From: Solwaraspora sp. WMMD791
GTDB lineage: Bacteria; Actinomycetota; Actinomycetes; Mycobacteriales; Micromonosporaceae
DNA: 64,000 nt
Assembly (NCBI RefSeq): GCF_029581195.1
Contig: NZ_CP120737.1
Location: forward strand, 3,573,001-3,637,000
Reading direction: 5' to 3'
In this document: in pieces, positions 34,797-43,258 of the stretch
How positions within the stretch are numbered: position 1 is the first letter of the stretch
Layout: the number at the start of each line of letters is the position of its first letter
The notes under the pieces: generated by a model
Told to the model about the DNA's origin: nothing
The model's database searches: none
The model's input: the letters and a program-made list of their open reading frames with translations, nothing else
Program-made: the position numbers and the translations under genes

Positions 34797-35663
34797 ATGG
34801 CTGACGCGATGCGTTACCGGGAACTGCGGAACTCCGGCATCAGCGAGGGCGAGATTCGGGGTCGGGTCGACCGCGGTCAACTCTGGCGCCCGTTCAACGA
34901 CACGTACCTTCCTGCGACGTCGGCGCGACAACTCCCGCACGCCCGACTCCGGGCGCTGCTGGTCCGGCTACCGCCGGCCGCGTTGATCTGTCGGCAGAGT
35001 GCCGCGCCGTTGCACGGCTTCGGTGACTTCGTCACCCGAACCACCGACCACAGGGTGCATGTGCTGCTACCGGCAGGCGTCCCTCGACCCCGGTTGCGCG
35101 GTGTGGTCGTCCACGAAACCGCCCTGCCGGCCGAGCCCTGTCTCGTCGACGGCGTGTGGTGCACGTCCCCGGCGCGTACCGCAGTCGACCTGGCACGAAC
35201 ATCCGGCCGGATCGACGCCCTGCCCGTCCTTGACGGCGCGCTGCGGGCCGGCCGATGCGATCTCGACACACTCGCCGCCGAGGTGGCGCTGCACTCCGGC
35301 CTGCCGGGCGTGGTCAAGCTACGCGAACTGCTCAAGGCGGCGGATGCGGGTGCCCAGTGCCGCCAGGAGAGTCAGCTACGGCTCATCGCCATTGATGGCG
35401 GGCTGCCCCGTCCGCAGACCCAGATCAAGATCCTCGATGCCTCGTTCATCACCCGGTACGTGATCGACCTCGGGTGGGAGGAGTCGCGGGTCGGCGCGGA
35501 GTACGACGGCCGGTCGCATCTCACCGCCGAGCGAGCCCAACATGATCGGGAGCGACACAACTGGCTCGCCGCGCAGGGCTGGCGGATGCGGTACTTCACC
35601 GCCGTCGACATCTATCGACGCCCACGACACGTGGTGGCCGTCCTACGTCAGGCCCTCGCTTGA
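34797..35663 (+). CDS. AbiEi-like/DUF559 (Vsr-fold) protein
   Basis: A 288-residue protein. The N-terminal winged-helix part (YRELRNSGISEGEIRGRVDRGQLW, then YLPAT) resembles AbiEi antitoxin/transcriptional regulator domains; a central region has CTSPARTAVDLAR. The C-terminal region has a DUF559/Vsr-type nuclease fold signature: YVIDLGWEESRVGAEYDGRSH, then HDRERHNWLAAQGWRMRYF. The Asp and Glu-x-Asp of a PD-(D/E)XK-like site are present. ATG 34797 was chosen; upstream frame 34671 begins in the hairpin. It is flanked by inverted hairpins A and B; its TGA lies on the first bases of copy B. A defence or regulatory role is inference. Confidence 0.7.
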   Translation: MADAMRYRELRNSGISEGEIRGRVDRGQLWRPFNDTYLPATSARQLPHARLRALLVRLPPAALICRQSAAPLHGFGDFVTRTTDHRVHVLLPAGVPRPRLRGVVVHETALPAEPCLVDGVWCTSPARTAVDLARTSGRIDALPVLDGALRAGRCDLDTLAAEVALHSGLPGVVKLRELLKAADAGAQCRQESQLRLIAIDGGLPRPQTQIKILDASFITRYVIDLGWEESRVGAEYDGRSHLTAERAQHDRERHNWLAAQGWRMRYFTAVDIYRRPRHVVAVLRQALA

Positions 35664-35735
35664 TCGCGACGATCTTGCACTTATCGTGGAACAAAGTGGA
35701 TATATCTTCTCGATGAGTGCAAGACCGTCGTGGTC
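35662..35735 (+). repeat. 74-bp hairpin repeat, copy B
   Basis: Same length and arms as copy A, in opposite orientation. The centre reads TTATCGTGGAACAAAGTGGA. The right arm has three changes (GACCGTCGTGGTC), and a diverged copy of its last 24 bases follows immediately (to about 35769). Its first two bases belong to the TGA of the AbiEi-like gene. Confidence 0.88.
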
Positions 35736-35778
35736 ATGGGCTGCGGGTTGCAAGAGCGTCGTGGTCATGGGCCGTGGA

Positions 35779-36987
35779 TCAGGAGGTACGCAGGCCCCAG
35801 GGAGACCCGTACGCGGTGAGCAGGTCGAGGAACGGCTGCGCCGGGAACGCCTCCGGCCCCAGCACCCCGGTGCCGGACCAGGTCCCTCCTGCCAGCAGCT
35901 CCAACGCCACCACCGGGTTGACGGCGGTCTGCCAGACCACTGCCTGGTGGCCGTACTCGGCCATCGACCACTCGTTGTCTACCACGTGGTAGAGGTACAC
36001 CTCCAGCGGTGCACCGGTCGGGGACAACCCGGTGACCCAGGTGCCGGCGCAGGTCCTGCCCCGCATCCGGTCCCCCAGGGTGGCCGGATCCGGCAGACAG
36101 GCGGCGACCACGTCGCGCGGGGCGACCCGTACGCCGCCGACGGTCACCGGCCGGGTCGAGTCCAGTCCCAGCTTGTGCAGCGTCTTGAGGACGTCGATGA
36201 ACTCGGCCCCGAGGCCGTACTTGAAGGTGACCCGCTTCGCCGACACCCAGCGCGGGATCAGCAGCACCTCCTCATGCTCGACGTTGACGCACTCGACCGG
36301 GCCGATGCCGTCGGGGAAGTCGAAGACCTCCGGTTCACTGAACGGCGCCGTGGTGTACCAGCCCCGGTCGGCTTCCCAGATCACCGGCGGGTTCAGGCAC
36401 TCCTCGATGGTGGTCCAGATGGAGAACGACGGGGCGAAGTCGTAGCCGTCGACGGTCAGGTTCGCGCCGTCGCGTACCCCGATCTGGTCGATCGACGAGA
36501 ACAGGTGGTCGGCGGCGTAGCGGGCGAACACGTCGGACAGCCCCGGTTCGACGCCGATGCCGACCAGGGCCAGCCGGCCGGCGGCAGCCCAGTCGGCGGC
36601 GACGGCGAACTGCGCGTCGCCGAGTTTCACCCCGCATGCGGTGTGCGGCCGGTCGGGGTGCGGCGTGGACAGCGACATCGCCATGTCCAGGTAGTCGGCA
36701 CCGGCGGCGTACGCGCCGTCGAAGATCGGCATGACGAAGCGCGGGTCGACGGCGTTGAGCACGTGGGTGATCCGGTGTTCCCGGCACAGCGCGGTCACCG
36801 CCTCGGCCGAGGAGGCGTCGAGCGAGCCGGCGGCGACAAAGCGAGGGTCGCTGCAGGCGGCGACAGCCCGGGCGGCGCGGGCCGGGTCGCGGTCGGCGAC
36901 CACCATGGTGTCGAAGAAGTCCCGGCGGGCGGCGATCGACACCGCCGCCGCGCCCACGCCACCGGCGCCTATCAGCAGGATCCGCAT
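35779..36987 (-). CDS. Saccharopine dehydrogenase-family oxidoreductase
   Basis: A 402-residue Rossmann-fold enzyme. ILLIGAGGVGAAAVSIAARR is the NAD(P) site; the body resembles Lys9/saccharopine dehydrogenase and, in segments such as WVSAKRVTFKYGLGAEF, ACLPDPATLG and AGTWVTG, carboxynorspermidine dehydrogenase of vibrios. The family forms or cleaves secondary amines by reductive condensation. Its start lies 39 bp after potC on the same strand, so it is probably in the pot operon, which favours a polyamine or diamine substrate. The precise reaction is unassigned. Confidence 0.8.
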   Translation of the reverse strand: MRILLIGAGGVGAAAVSIAARRDFFDTMVVADRDPARAARAVAACSDPRFVAAGSLDASSAEAVTALCREHRITHVLNAVDPRFVMPIFDGAYAAGADYLDMAMSLSTPHPDRPHTACGVKLGDAQFAVAADWAAAGRLALVGIGVEPGLSDVFARYAADHLFSSIDQIGVRDGANLTVDGYDFAPSFSIWTTIEECLNPPVIWEADRGWYTTAPFSEPEVFDFPDGIGPVECVNVEHEEVLLIPRWVSAKRVTFKYGLGAEFIDVLKTLHKLGLDSTRPVTVGGVRVAPRDVVAACLPDPATLGDRMRGRTCAGTWVTGLSPTGAPLEVYLYHVVDNEWSMAEYGHQAVVWQTAVNPVVALELLAGGTWSGTGVLGPEAFPAQPFLDLLTAYGSPWGLRTS

Positions 36988-37022
36988 CGCGCTCCCTTCG
37001 GCAGGATCCGCATCGCGCTCCC
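36972..37022 (-). repeat. Duplicated ribosome-site/start region with a 13-codon upstream ORF
   Basis: A 22-bp direct repeat (36975-36996 and 37001-37022) copies the ribosome site GGGAG, the ATG and the first codons of the dehydrogenase gene. The upstream copy opens a 13-codon frame (ATG at 37013, TGA 36974-36972) whose end overlaps the fifth and sixth codons of the real gene in another frame. Translation starting at the first copy would thus run past the true start. Confidence 0.72.
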
Positions 37023-37026
37023 CCGA

Positions 37027-37857
37027 TCAGCCCAGGCCGGCGCGGCGACGCCGGCCGATCGTGCCACCGAGCACCACCAGCAGCAGCGCGACCGCGAACA
37101 TCGCCGTGCCGATCACGTTCACCTGCGGTGGGATACCGCGCTGCGCGGCACCCCACACGTACATCGGGAAGGTGACGGTGGTGCCGGAGGTGAAGTTGGT
37201 GACGATGAAGTCGTCGAACGACAGGGAGAACGACAGCAGCGCGGCGGCGACGATGCCGGGCAGCACCAACGGCAGGGTGATCAGCCGGAACGTCTGCCAC
37301 GGCGTGGCGTACAGGTCGGTCGCCGCCTCTTCCAGCCGGGTGTCCATGCCGGCCAGCCGCGCCTTGACGGTGACCACGACGAAGCTCAGGCAGAACATCA
37401 CGTGGGCGATCACCACGGTCCAGAAGCCGAGCGGCACCGCGCCGGCCACGAACAGCGTCAGCAGCGACGAGCCCAGCACCAGCTCCGGGGTGGCCATCGG
37501 CAGGAAGATCAGCAGGTTGGTCGCGGACCGGCCGCGGAACCGGTGCCGGACCAGCGCGAACGCCATCAAGGTGCCGAGGACCGTCGCGGTGAGGGTGGCC
37601 AGGAAACCGATCTGTACGCTGCGCAGCACCGCGTCGCACATGTCGCTGGTCGCGCAGGGCTGCCGCCAGTTGTCCAACGTGAACTCGTTGAAGTCGTATG
37701 ACAGTCGGCTGGACGGCCGGTTGAACGACAGCCCGGCGACCACCGCCACCGGCAGCAGCAGGTAGCCGAGCACCAGCAGGCCGACGCCGAGAACCCAGTG
37801 GTCGACCAGCCACCGGGCCAGCCGCGCGCCGGTCCCCGGAACACCCGGGCCCATCAC
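37027..37857 (-). CDS. potC: Polyamine ABC transporter permease, PotC type
   Basis: A 276-residue inner-membrane permease with six helices and the EAA loop EEAATDLYATPWQTFRLITLP (about 160-180) that docks onto the ATPase. The arrangement ATPase-permease-permease and similarity to PotC/YdcV identify it. The ATG at 37857 overlaps the potB stop (ATGA). It works with potA, potB and potD to import spermidine/putrescine-like compounds. Confidence 0.92.
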   Translation of the reverse strand: MMGPGVPGTGARLARWLVDHWVLGVGLLVLGYLLLPVAVVAGLSFNRPSSRLSYDFNEFTLDNWRQPCATSDMCDAVLRSVQIGFLATLTATVLGTLMAFALVRHRFRGRSATNLLIFLPMATPELVLGSSLLTLFVAGAVPLGFWTVVIAHVMFCLSFVVVTVKARLAGMDTRLEEAATDLYATPWQTFRLITLPLVLPGIVAAALLSFSLSFDDFIVTNFTSGTTVTFPMYVWGAAQRGIPPQVNVIGTAMFAVALLLVVLGGTIGRRRRAGLG

Positions 37858-38801
37858 AGCACCTCCTCGGTGCCGGTACGCCGGACGTAGACCGACACGA
37901 TGACCAGGATCGTCGCCATCAGCAGGAACGACAGCGCCGCCGCCTGCGGATAGTCCAGCCGCACCAGGAACGCCGAGTCGATCACGTTGCCGATCATGTA
38001 CTCGTTCGGGGTGCCGAGCAGCCGGGCGTTGATGTAGTCCCCCGACGCGGGAATGAACGTGAGCAGCGTGCCGGCGACCAGGCCGGGGGCCGACAGCGGC
38101 AGGGTCACCCGCCAGAAGGCCCGCGCCGGGGAGGCGTACAGGTCACTGGCGGCTTCCAGCAGCCGGGGATCGAGCCGCTCCAGGCTCGCGTACAGCGGCA
38201 GCACCATGAACGGCAGGAAGTTGTACGTCAACCCGAGCACCACCGCGACCGGGGTGAACAGCAGCCGGCCGTCCGGGGCGAGCAGGTGCAGATCCTGCAG
38301 TACGCCGACCAGCCAGCCGTTCTCCGACAGGATCGTCTTCCAGGCCAGGGTGCGGACCAGGAAACTGGTGAACATCGGGGCGACGACGCAGACCAGCATC
38401 AGGTTCTTCCACCGGCCGGCCTGCTGGGCGATCGCGTACGCCAGGGGATAGCCGAGCAGCACCGCGATCACGGTGGCGGTGCCGGCGTAGAGGAAGCCCC
38501 GGCCGAACTGGGTCCAGTACGCCGACAGCGCCGCCGGGTAGTTGCCGAACGACCAGGTCATCGCGTACCCGGTGGCCAGCGAGCCGTTCGGGTCGTACAG
38601 GCTGGTCGCCCCGAGCTGGATCGCCGGGACCGCGAAGAACAGGATCAGCCAGGCTCCGCCCGGCAACAGCAGCAGGTACGGCAGCAGTCGGCTGCGTCCG
38701 CGTCGGGTCGGCACCGGCGGCGTGCCCGGTCCGCCCCCGGCCGGCCCCCTGCCGGCCGGTCCGCCCCCGGCCGCACCACCGACGTGCGCCAGGACGCTCA
38801 T
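37854..38801 (-). CDS. potB: Polyamine ABC transporter permease, PotB type
   Basis: A 315-residue permease with a Gly/Pro-rich N-terminal tail (about 1-30), six membrane helices and the EAA loop LEAASDLYASPARAFWRVTLP. The N-terminal tail is longer than in E. coli PotB. The ATG at 38801 overlaps the potA stop. The four genes are transcribed D-A-B-C. Confidence 0.92.
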   Translation of the reverse strand: MSVLAHVGGAAGGGPAGRGPAGGGPGTPPVPTRRGRSRLLPYLLLLPGGAWLILFFAVPAIQLGATSLYDPNGSLATGYAMTWSFGNYPAALSAYWTQFGRGFLYAGTATVIAVLLGYPLAYAIAQQAGRWKNLMLVCVVAPMFTSFLVRTLAWKTILSENGWLVGVLQDLHLLAPDGRLLFTPVAVVLGLTYNFLPFMVLPLYASLERLDPRLLEAASDLYASPARAFWRVTLPLSAPGLVAGTLLTFIPASGDYINARLLGTPNEYMIGNVIDSAFLVRLDYPQAAALSFLLMATILVIVSVYVRRTGTEEVL

Positions 38802-39946
38802 GAGGCGGGTACGGCTTCGTCGAGCAGCGGTGCGGTCTGGTCACCGGCGCCCGGTTCGCGGGCCAGCAGGAAGGCGTGCGCCGGCTGCCAGTAGGCGACC
38901 ACGTCGGCACCGACCGGCGTCAGCGCGCCCTCGCCGAGGTTCGGGCTGAACACGCTCAGCTCGGTGCCCCAGCCGGTGCGCACCTGGTACTGGGTGCTGA
39001 CCCCCAGGTACGCCAGGTCGGTGACGACACCGGGGACCGACTGCGCCCCGGCGGGCACCTGATCGGCGTCCCGGGCCAGGGCGAGCTTCTCCGGACGTAC
39101 CCCCAGATGGACCGGACCCTCGACGGACCGGGACCTGGCCGCGGGCACCGCGAACCGCGCGCCGTACGCGGTGACCAGGATGTCGTCGCCGGATCGGCCG
39201 GTGACCTCGCCGGCGATCAGGTTCGACTGGCCGAGGAAGTTCGCGACGAACGCGGTCGCCGGGAACTCGTACATCTGCGCGGGTGGGCCGAGCTGCTCGA
39301 TGCGGCCGGCGTGCATCACCGCGACGGTGTCGGCCATCGTCATGGCCTCCTCCTGGTCGTGGGTGACGTGCACGAAGGTGATGCCGACCTCGGTCTGGAT
39401 CCGTTTCAGCTCGGTCTGCATCTGCCGGCGCAGTTTCAGGTCGAGGGCGCCGAGCGGTTCGTCGAGCAGCAGCACCTGCGGGTGGTTGATCAACGCGCGG
39501 GCCAGGGCCACCCGCTGCTGCTGCCCGCCGGAGAGCTGCTGCGGCCGGCGTGGGCCGAAACCGCCGAGCTGCACCAGCTCCAGCATCTGCTCGACCTGTT
39601 TCCGCACGTCGCGGATGCCGCGTCGGCGCAGTCCGAACGCGACGTTCTCGGCGATGCTCAGGTGCGGGAAGAGGGCGTAGCTCTGGAAGACGGTGTTGAC
39701 CGGCCGGCGGTACGGCCGCAGCCGGGTGATGTCGTGCCCGCCGAGCAGCACCTGACCGCTGGTGGGCTGTTCCAGCCCGGCGACCATCCGTAGCGTGGTG
39801 GTCTTGCCACAGCCGGAGGCACCGAGCAGGGCGAAGAACGCCCCCTGCGGCACGGTCAGGCTCAGTTCGTCCACCGCGAGGAACGGGCCGAACCGTTTGG
39901 TCACGTTCGCCAGGTGCAGGTCACCGGCGGGCGGGTCGATCGCCAT
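38798..39946 (-). CDS. potA: Polyamine ABC transporter ATP-binding protein
   Basis: A 382-residue ABC ATPase with Walker A GASGCGKTT (42-50), Q-loop QSYALFPHLS, signature LSGGQQQRVALARAL, Walker B VLLLDEPLGALD, and the His in THDQEEAMTMAD. The C-terminal TOBE domain (about 285-365) is typical for PotA/FbpC-type importers. It starts at ATG 39946, 9 bp after the potD stop. Confidence 0.94.
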   Translation of the reverse strand: MAIDPPAGDLHLANVTKRFGPFLAVDELSLTVPQGAFFALLGASGCGKTTTLRMVAGLEQPTSGQVLLGGHDITRLRPYRRPVNTVFQSYALFPHLSIAENVAFGLRRRGIRDVRKQVEQMLELVQLGGFGPRRPQQLSGGQQQRVALARALINHPQVLLLDEPLGALDLKLRRQMQTELKRIQTEVGITFVHVTHDQEEAMTMADTVAVMHAGRIEQLGPPAQMYEFPATAFVANFLGQSNLIAGEVTGRSGDDILVTAYGARFAVPAARSRSVEGPVHLGVRPEKLALARDADQVPAGAQSVPGVVTDLAYLGVSTQYQVRTGWGTELSVFSPNLGEGALTPVGADVVAYWQPAHAFLLAREPGAGDQTAPLLDEAVPAS

Positions 39947-39955
39947 CGTGCCGCC

Positions 39956-41194
39956 TCAGGCCCCGATGACCTGCTGGAACTTCTGCTCGTACGAGCGTTC
40001 CTGCTCCTCGGTGAGCGCCATGAAGACCTTGGCCTGGCCGAGCAGCGCCTCGTCGGGGAAGATCAGCGGGTTGGCGGCCAGCTCCGGATCGATGGCGGCC
40101 ATCGCCTCCTGGGCGCCGGCGACCGGGCAGATGAAGTTGACGTACGCGGCGACCTCGGCGGCGACCGCCGGGTCGTAGTAGTGGTCCATCAACTTCTCGG
40201 CGTTGGTCTTGTGGGCGGCCTGGTTCGGCACCTGCATGTTGTCGGAGAAGAGGATCAGCCCGGATTCGGGTGCCTGGAAGACGATGTTGGGGTCCTCGGC
40301 GGCCAACTGGATGACGTCGCCGGACCAGCCGATGCAGGCGGCCACGTCGCCCCGGGCCAGGTCGGCGGCGTAGTCGTTGCCGGTGAACCGGCGGATCTGC
40401 CCGTCGGCGACCGCCTGACGCAGCTTCTCCAGGGCGTCGTCGAACTGCGCGTCGGTGAAGTCCGACGGGTCGTGGCCGCCGGCCTGCAGCAGCAGACCCA
40501 TGGTGTCGCGCATCTCGGTCAACGCGGTCACCCGGCCCTTGAGGTCGGCCCGGGTGAGCAGTTCGTCGATGGTCCGGACCTCGCCGGTGACGCTGCCGTT
40601 GTAGGCGATCCCGGTCAACCCGGACTGCCACGGTACGGCGTACGAGTCGTCGGGGTCGAACGGCCGGGCCTTCAGCGACGGCAGCAGGTTGGCCGTGACG
40701 TTGGGCAGGTTCGCCTTGTCGAGTGACTGCACCCAGCCGAGCCGGATCATGCGGGCGGCCAACCAGTCGGTGAGCACCATGATGTCGCGGCCGGTGGGCT
40801 GGCACGCCGACAGCTGGTTCTGCACCTTGCCGAAGAACTCGTTGTTGTCGTTGATGTCCTCGGTGTAGGTGACCTCGATGCCGCTGGCCTGCTGGAACGC
40901 TTCCAGGGTGGGGCGGCGGCTCTCGTCGTCGGCGTCGACGTCGATGTACTGCGGCCAGTTGGAGAAGGCGAGCGTCTTCTCGCTGTCGGAGACGTCCTCG
41001 CTGACGCAGCTGGACTCGGTCTGCTGGGCCGCCGGGGTGCCGCAGGCGGCGAGGGCGCTGCCGGCGAGCAGGACTCCGCCGGAGGCGGCGGCGCCGCGGA
41101 CCAGGCTGCGGCGGCTCACCGAGCGGCCGGCGCCGAGGGCGGTGAGCAGGGCGGCGGCCGGCGCGGACGGCGGCGGGCGGAGGCGGCTACGCAT
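39956..41194 (-). CDS. potD: Polyamine ABC transporter substrate-binding lipoprotein
   Basis: A 412-residue periplasmic-type binding protein with a twin-arginine signal (SRRSLVRG) combined with a lipobox-like LAACG, so it is probably a Tat-exported lipoprotein. The body matches PotD/PotF: TLAFSNWPQYIDVD, VTYTEDINDNNEFFGKV, GRDIMVLTDWLAARM, SGLTGIAYN, and the acidic/aromatic ligand residues around CIGWSGD. The ATG at 41194 has AGGAG 7 bp upstream, which rules out the longer frame to 41263. First gene of potDABC, divergent from an Lrp-type regulator. Confidence 0.93.
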   Translation of the reverse strand: MRSRLRPPPSAPAAALLTALGAGRSVSRRSLVRGAAASGGVLLAGSALAACGTPAAQQTESSCVSEDVSDSEKTLAFSNWPQYIDVDADDESRRPTLEAFQQASGIEVTYTEDINDNNEFFGKVQNQLSACQPTGRDIMVLTDWLAARMIRLGWVQSLDKANLPNVTANLLPSLKARPFDPDDSYAVPWQSGLTGIAYNGSVTGEVRTIDELLTRADLKGRVTALTEMRDTMGLLLQAGGHDPSDFTDAQFDDALEKLRQAVADGQIRRFTGNDYAADLARGDVAACIGWSGDVIQLAAEDPNIVFQAPESGLILFSDNMQVPNQAAHKTNAEKLMDHYYDPAVAAEVAAYVNFICPVAGAQEAMAAIDPELAANPLIFPDEALLGQAKVFMALTEEQERSYEQKFQQVIGA

Positions 41195-41431
41195 GGACGG
41201 CTCCTGAAGGGGTGAGGGTCGGCGGAGCCGACCCGGAAGCAAGGCGGCGTAGTGTGTGACCAATTAGACGCCGATCCTGACATGCAGGTGCCCGCATCAC
41301 AAGGGATTCCGTTGCGGAGCTCGCCATTGGCGACGAAATGCGCCAGACTCAGACTCTTAACGTCGGTCGACTCGGCGGCGTACCACCTGCAGGGAATAAT
41401 GCACCGACTTTGGCAGAGAGGGAACCCTGGG

Positions 41432-41914
41432 ATGGGCACACGGCAGTCCGGCGGCGGCGGACCGGGCCACGTACTCCTCGACGACGTGGCCAAGCAGATC
41501 ATCGAACAGCTGCAGGAGGACGGCCGGCGGCCGTACGCGACGATCGGCAAGGCGGTCGGGCTGTCCGAGGCGGCGGTCCGCCAGCGGGTGCAGCGGCTGC
41601 TCGACGCCGGGGTGATGCAGATCGTCGCGGTCACCGACCCGCTGCAGCTCGGCTTCCCCCGGCAGGCGATGATCGGTCTACGTACCTCCGGGGACCTGGA
41701 GACGGTCGCCGACCGGCTCGCCGAGCTCGACGAGGTCGACTACGTGGTGATCACCGCCGGGTCGTTCGACCTGCTCACCGAGGTGGTCTGCCGCAACGAC
41801 GACCACCTGCTGGAGATCCTGCAGCGGCTGCGCGACGTCGAAGGCGTCGTCTCGACCGAGGCGTTCGTCTACCTCAAACTGCGCAAACAGACCTACACCT
41901 GGGGTACGGCCTGA
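41432..41914 (+). CDS. Lrp/AsnC family regulator
   Basis: A 160-residue regulator with an N-terminal HTH (LLDDVAKQIIEQLQEDGRRPYATIGKAVGLSEAAVRQRVQRLL) and a C-terminal RAM/AsnC effector domain (about 90-155, VVITAGSFDLLTEVVC). Such proteins bind amino acids. The gene is divergent from potD across 237 bp and likely controls polyamine transport. ATG 41432 was chosen; the open frame upstream to 41252 overlaps the divergent promoter. Confidence 0.9.
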   Translation: MGTRQSGGGGPGHVLLDDVAKQIIEQLQEDGRRPYATIGKAVGLSEAAVRQRVQRLLDAGVMQIVAVTDPLQLGFPRQAMIGLRTSGDLETVADRLAELDEVDYVVITAGSFDLLTEVVCRNDDHLLEILQRLRDVEGVVSTEAFVYLKLRKQTYTWGTA

Positions 41915-41977
41915 ACCCGTACCGTTGATTGACCCACCTACCCTGACGACACACGTCGAACAGATCGGGGCGGGCAG

Positions 41978-42889
41978 ATGCGTCGTCGTCGGGTACGGAT
42001 GATCGCAGGCGTCTCAGCGGTGCTACTGGTGACCGTGGCCGGCTGCAGCACGGTCAGCACCGAATCGGACCAGGTGGCGTTGCACTACGACGCCGGGGCC
42101 TTCTCCAGCACCACATACCAGGAGTGCGTCACCCAGAACAACCGTGCCTGGGACGGGCCGGGCGAGCGGTACTACGTCTACCCGGCGGGCCAGCGTACGT
42201 TCGACTTCACCGGCCGGGAGGGCTCCGAGTCCCCGCCGTTCGTGGTGGTCTCGAAGGACAACCAGGAGCTGACCGTCTCCGGTGGACTCACCTTCCACCT
42301 GGACACCTCGTGCGAGGACGACGGCGGCATGCTGCGCGAGTTCCACGAGGAGATCGGGCTGAAGTTCCAGCCGATGGTCGACGGCGACGGCCGCACCACC
42401 GACCGGTGGCTGGAGATGCTGGCCTTCTACATCGGCCACCCGTTGCAGCGGGCGATGGCCACCGAGGCGCAGAAGTACGACTGGCTGGCGCTGTACAACG
42501 ACCCGGCCACCCGGGCCGCGTTCGAAACGGCGATCAACGCCGACCTGGGCGCGGCGGTGCAGGCCACCACCGGCGGCCGGGCGTACTTCCTGCAGTTCAA
42601 CCTCACCCTGCAGAAGCCGACGCCCCGTCAGGAGCTGGTCGACGGCCTCGCGGCGGTGCAGGTGGCGATCACCGAACGGCGGGCGGTCACCGAACAGAAC
42701 GCCACCGTCGAGGAGAAGCTCAAGCAGATCCGCCAGCTCGTCGAGGTGCTCGGCCCGGACGCGTACGTCCTCTACGAGGTGTTCCAGCGCTGCCTGACCG
42801 ACGAGACCGCCAAGGGCTGCCCGACCTTCGTGCCGGTCCCGGCCGGCGGCAGCGTCGACCTCAACGCGCCCCGCCCGACCACCGACTGA
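41978..42889 (+). CDS. SPFH/Band 7-like lipoprotein
   Basis: A 303-residue protein with a lipobox VTVAGC (Cys23), then a domain of SPFH/prohibitin type: ESDQVALHYDAG, RTFDFTG, PPFVVVSKDNQELTVSGGLTFHLD, and a long C-terminal helix (DGLAAVQVAITERRAVTEQNATVEEKLKQIRQL). SPFH proteins usually use an N-terminal membrane helix and form ring scaffolds. A lipid anchor would place this one outside the membrane. The last part has two Cys near the C-terminus. Function unknown. Confidence 0.77.
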   Translation: MRRRRVRMIAGVSAVLLVTVAGCSTVSTESDQVALHYDAGAFSSTTYQECVTQNNRAWDGPGERYYVYPAGQRTFDFTGREGSESPPFVVVSKDNQELTVSGGLTFHLDTSCEDDGGMLREFHEEIGLKFQPMVDGDGRTTDRWLEMLAFYIGHPLQRAMATEAQKYDWLALYNDPATRAAFETAINADLGAAVQATTGGRAYFLQFNLTLQKPTPRQELVDGLAAVQVAITERRAVTEQNATVEEKLKQIRQLVEVLGPDAYVLYEVFQRCLTDETAKGCPTFVPVPAGGSVDLNAPRPTTD

Positions 42890-42975
42890 CCGCCTCATCT
42901 GAGCCGGGCACCGGCCCCGACCTCAGCTTCAGCCCCGACTGCGGCCTTCGGGCGGAGGCAGGTGTCCGATCGAGC

Positions 42976-43015
42976 GGTATTCCTGTGACGAATGATTATT
43001 CCTCACAGGAATACC
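42976..43015. repeat. Isolated palindrome pair resembling fused ISL3 ends
   Basis: Two 15-base palindrome-like units, ATTCCTGTGACGAAT (42979-42993) and ATTCCTCACAGGAAT (42998-43012), are separated by GATT and embedded in a perfect 13-base inverted repeat (GGTATTCCTGTGA at 42976-42988, complement at 43003-43015). They resemble the left and right terminal palindromes of the insertion sequence at 15637-17090 placed back to back. The rest of the 42890-43258 gap holds no gene that I can see. Confidence 0.72.
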
Positions 43016-43258
43016 GGTCTACGGCGGTACCTGCTCGGGGAGTTGGCTCGCGGGCGCACCGTGCCACGATCGGCTGACCGCGAAATGTCATCGAGCGGCA
43101 CCGCTTGGGCGACTCAGCCCGTGATGCGGATTTCGTCGTTACAGATAGCCAGGATTGCTCAAATCGTGGCCGAACGCCGCTGTTGATCTCGTGAACCTTG
43201 CAGTGCGCGCCGGATCTGTGCGATAACCGTAGCCAGGACGGCGTCTGCGCAGGCGCCG

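Noticed and set aside
34671-35663. Longer start for the AbiEi-like gene (and similar MQDRRD starts near 34634, 35717, 44662)
   Set aside because: These begin inside the 74-bp hairpins, which by chance encode the same peptide; they are not real gene starts.
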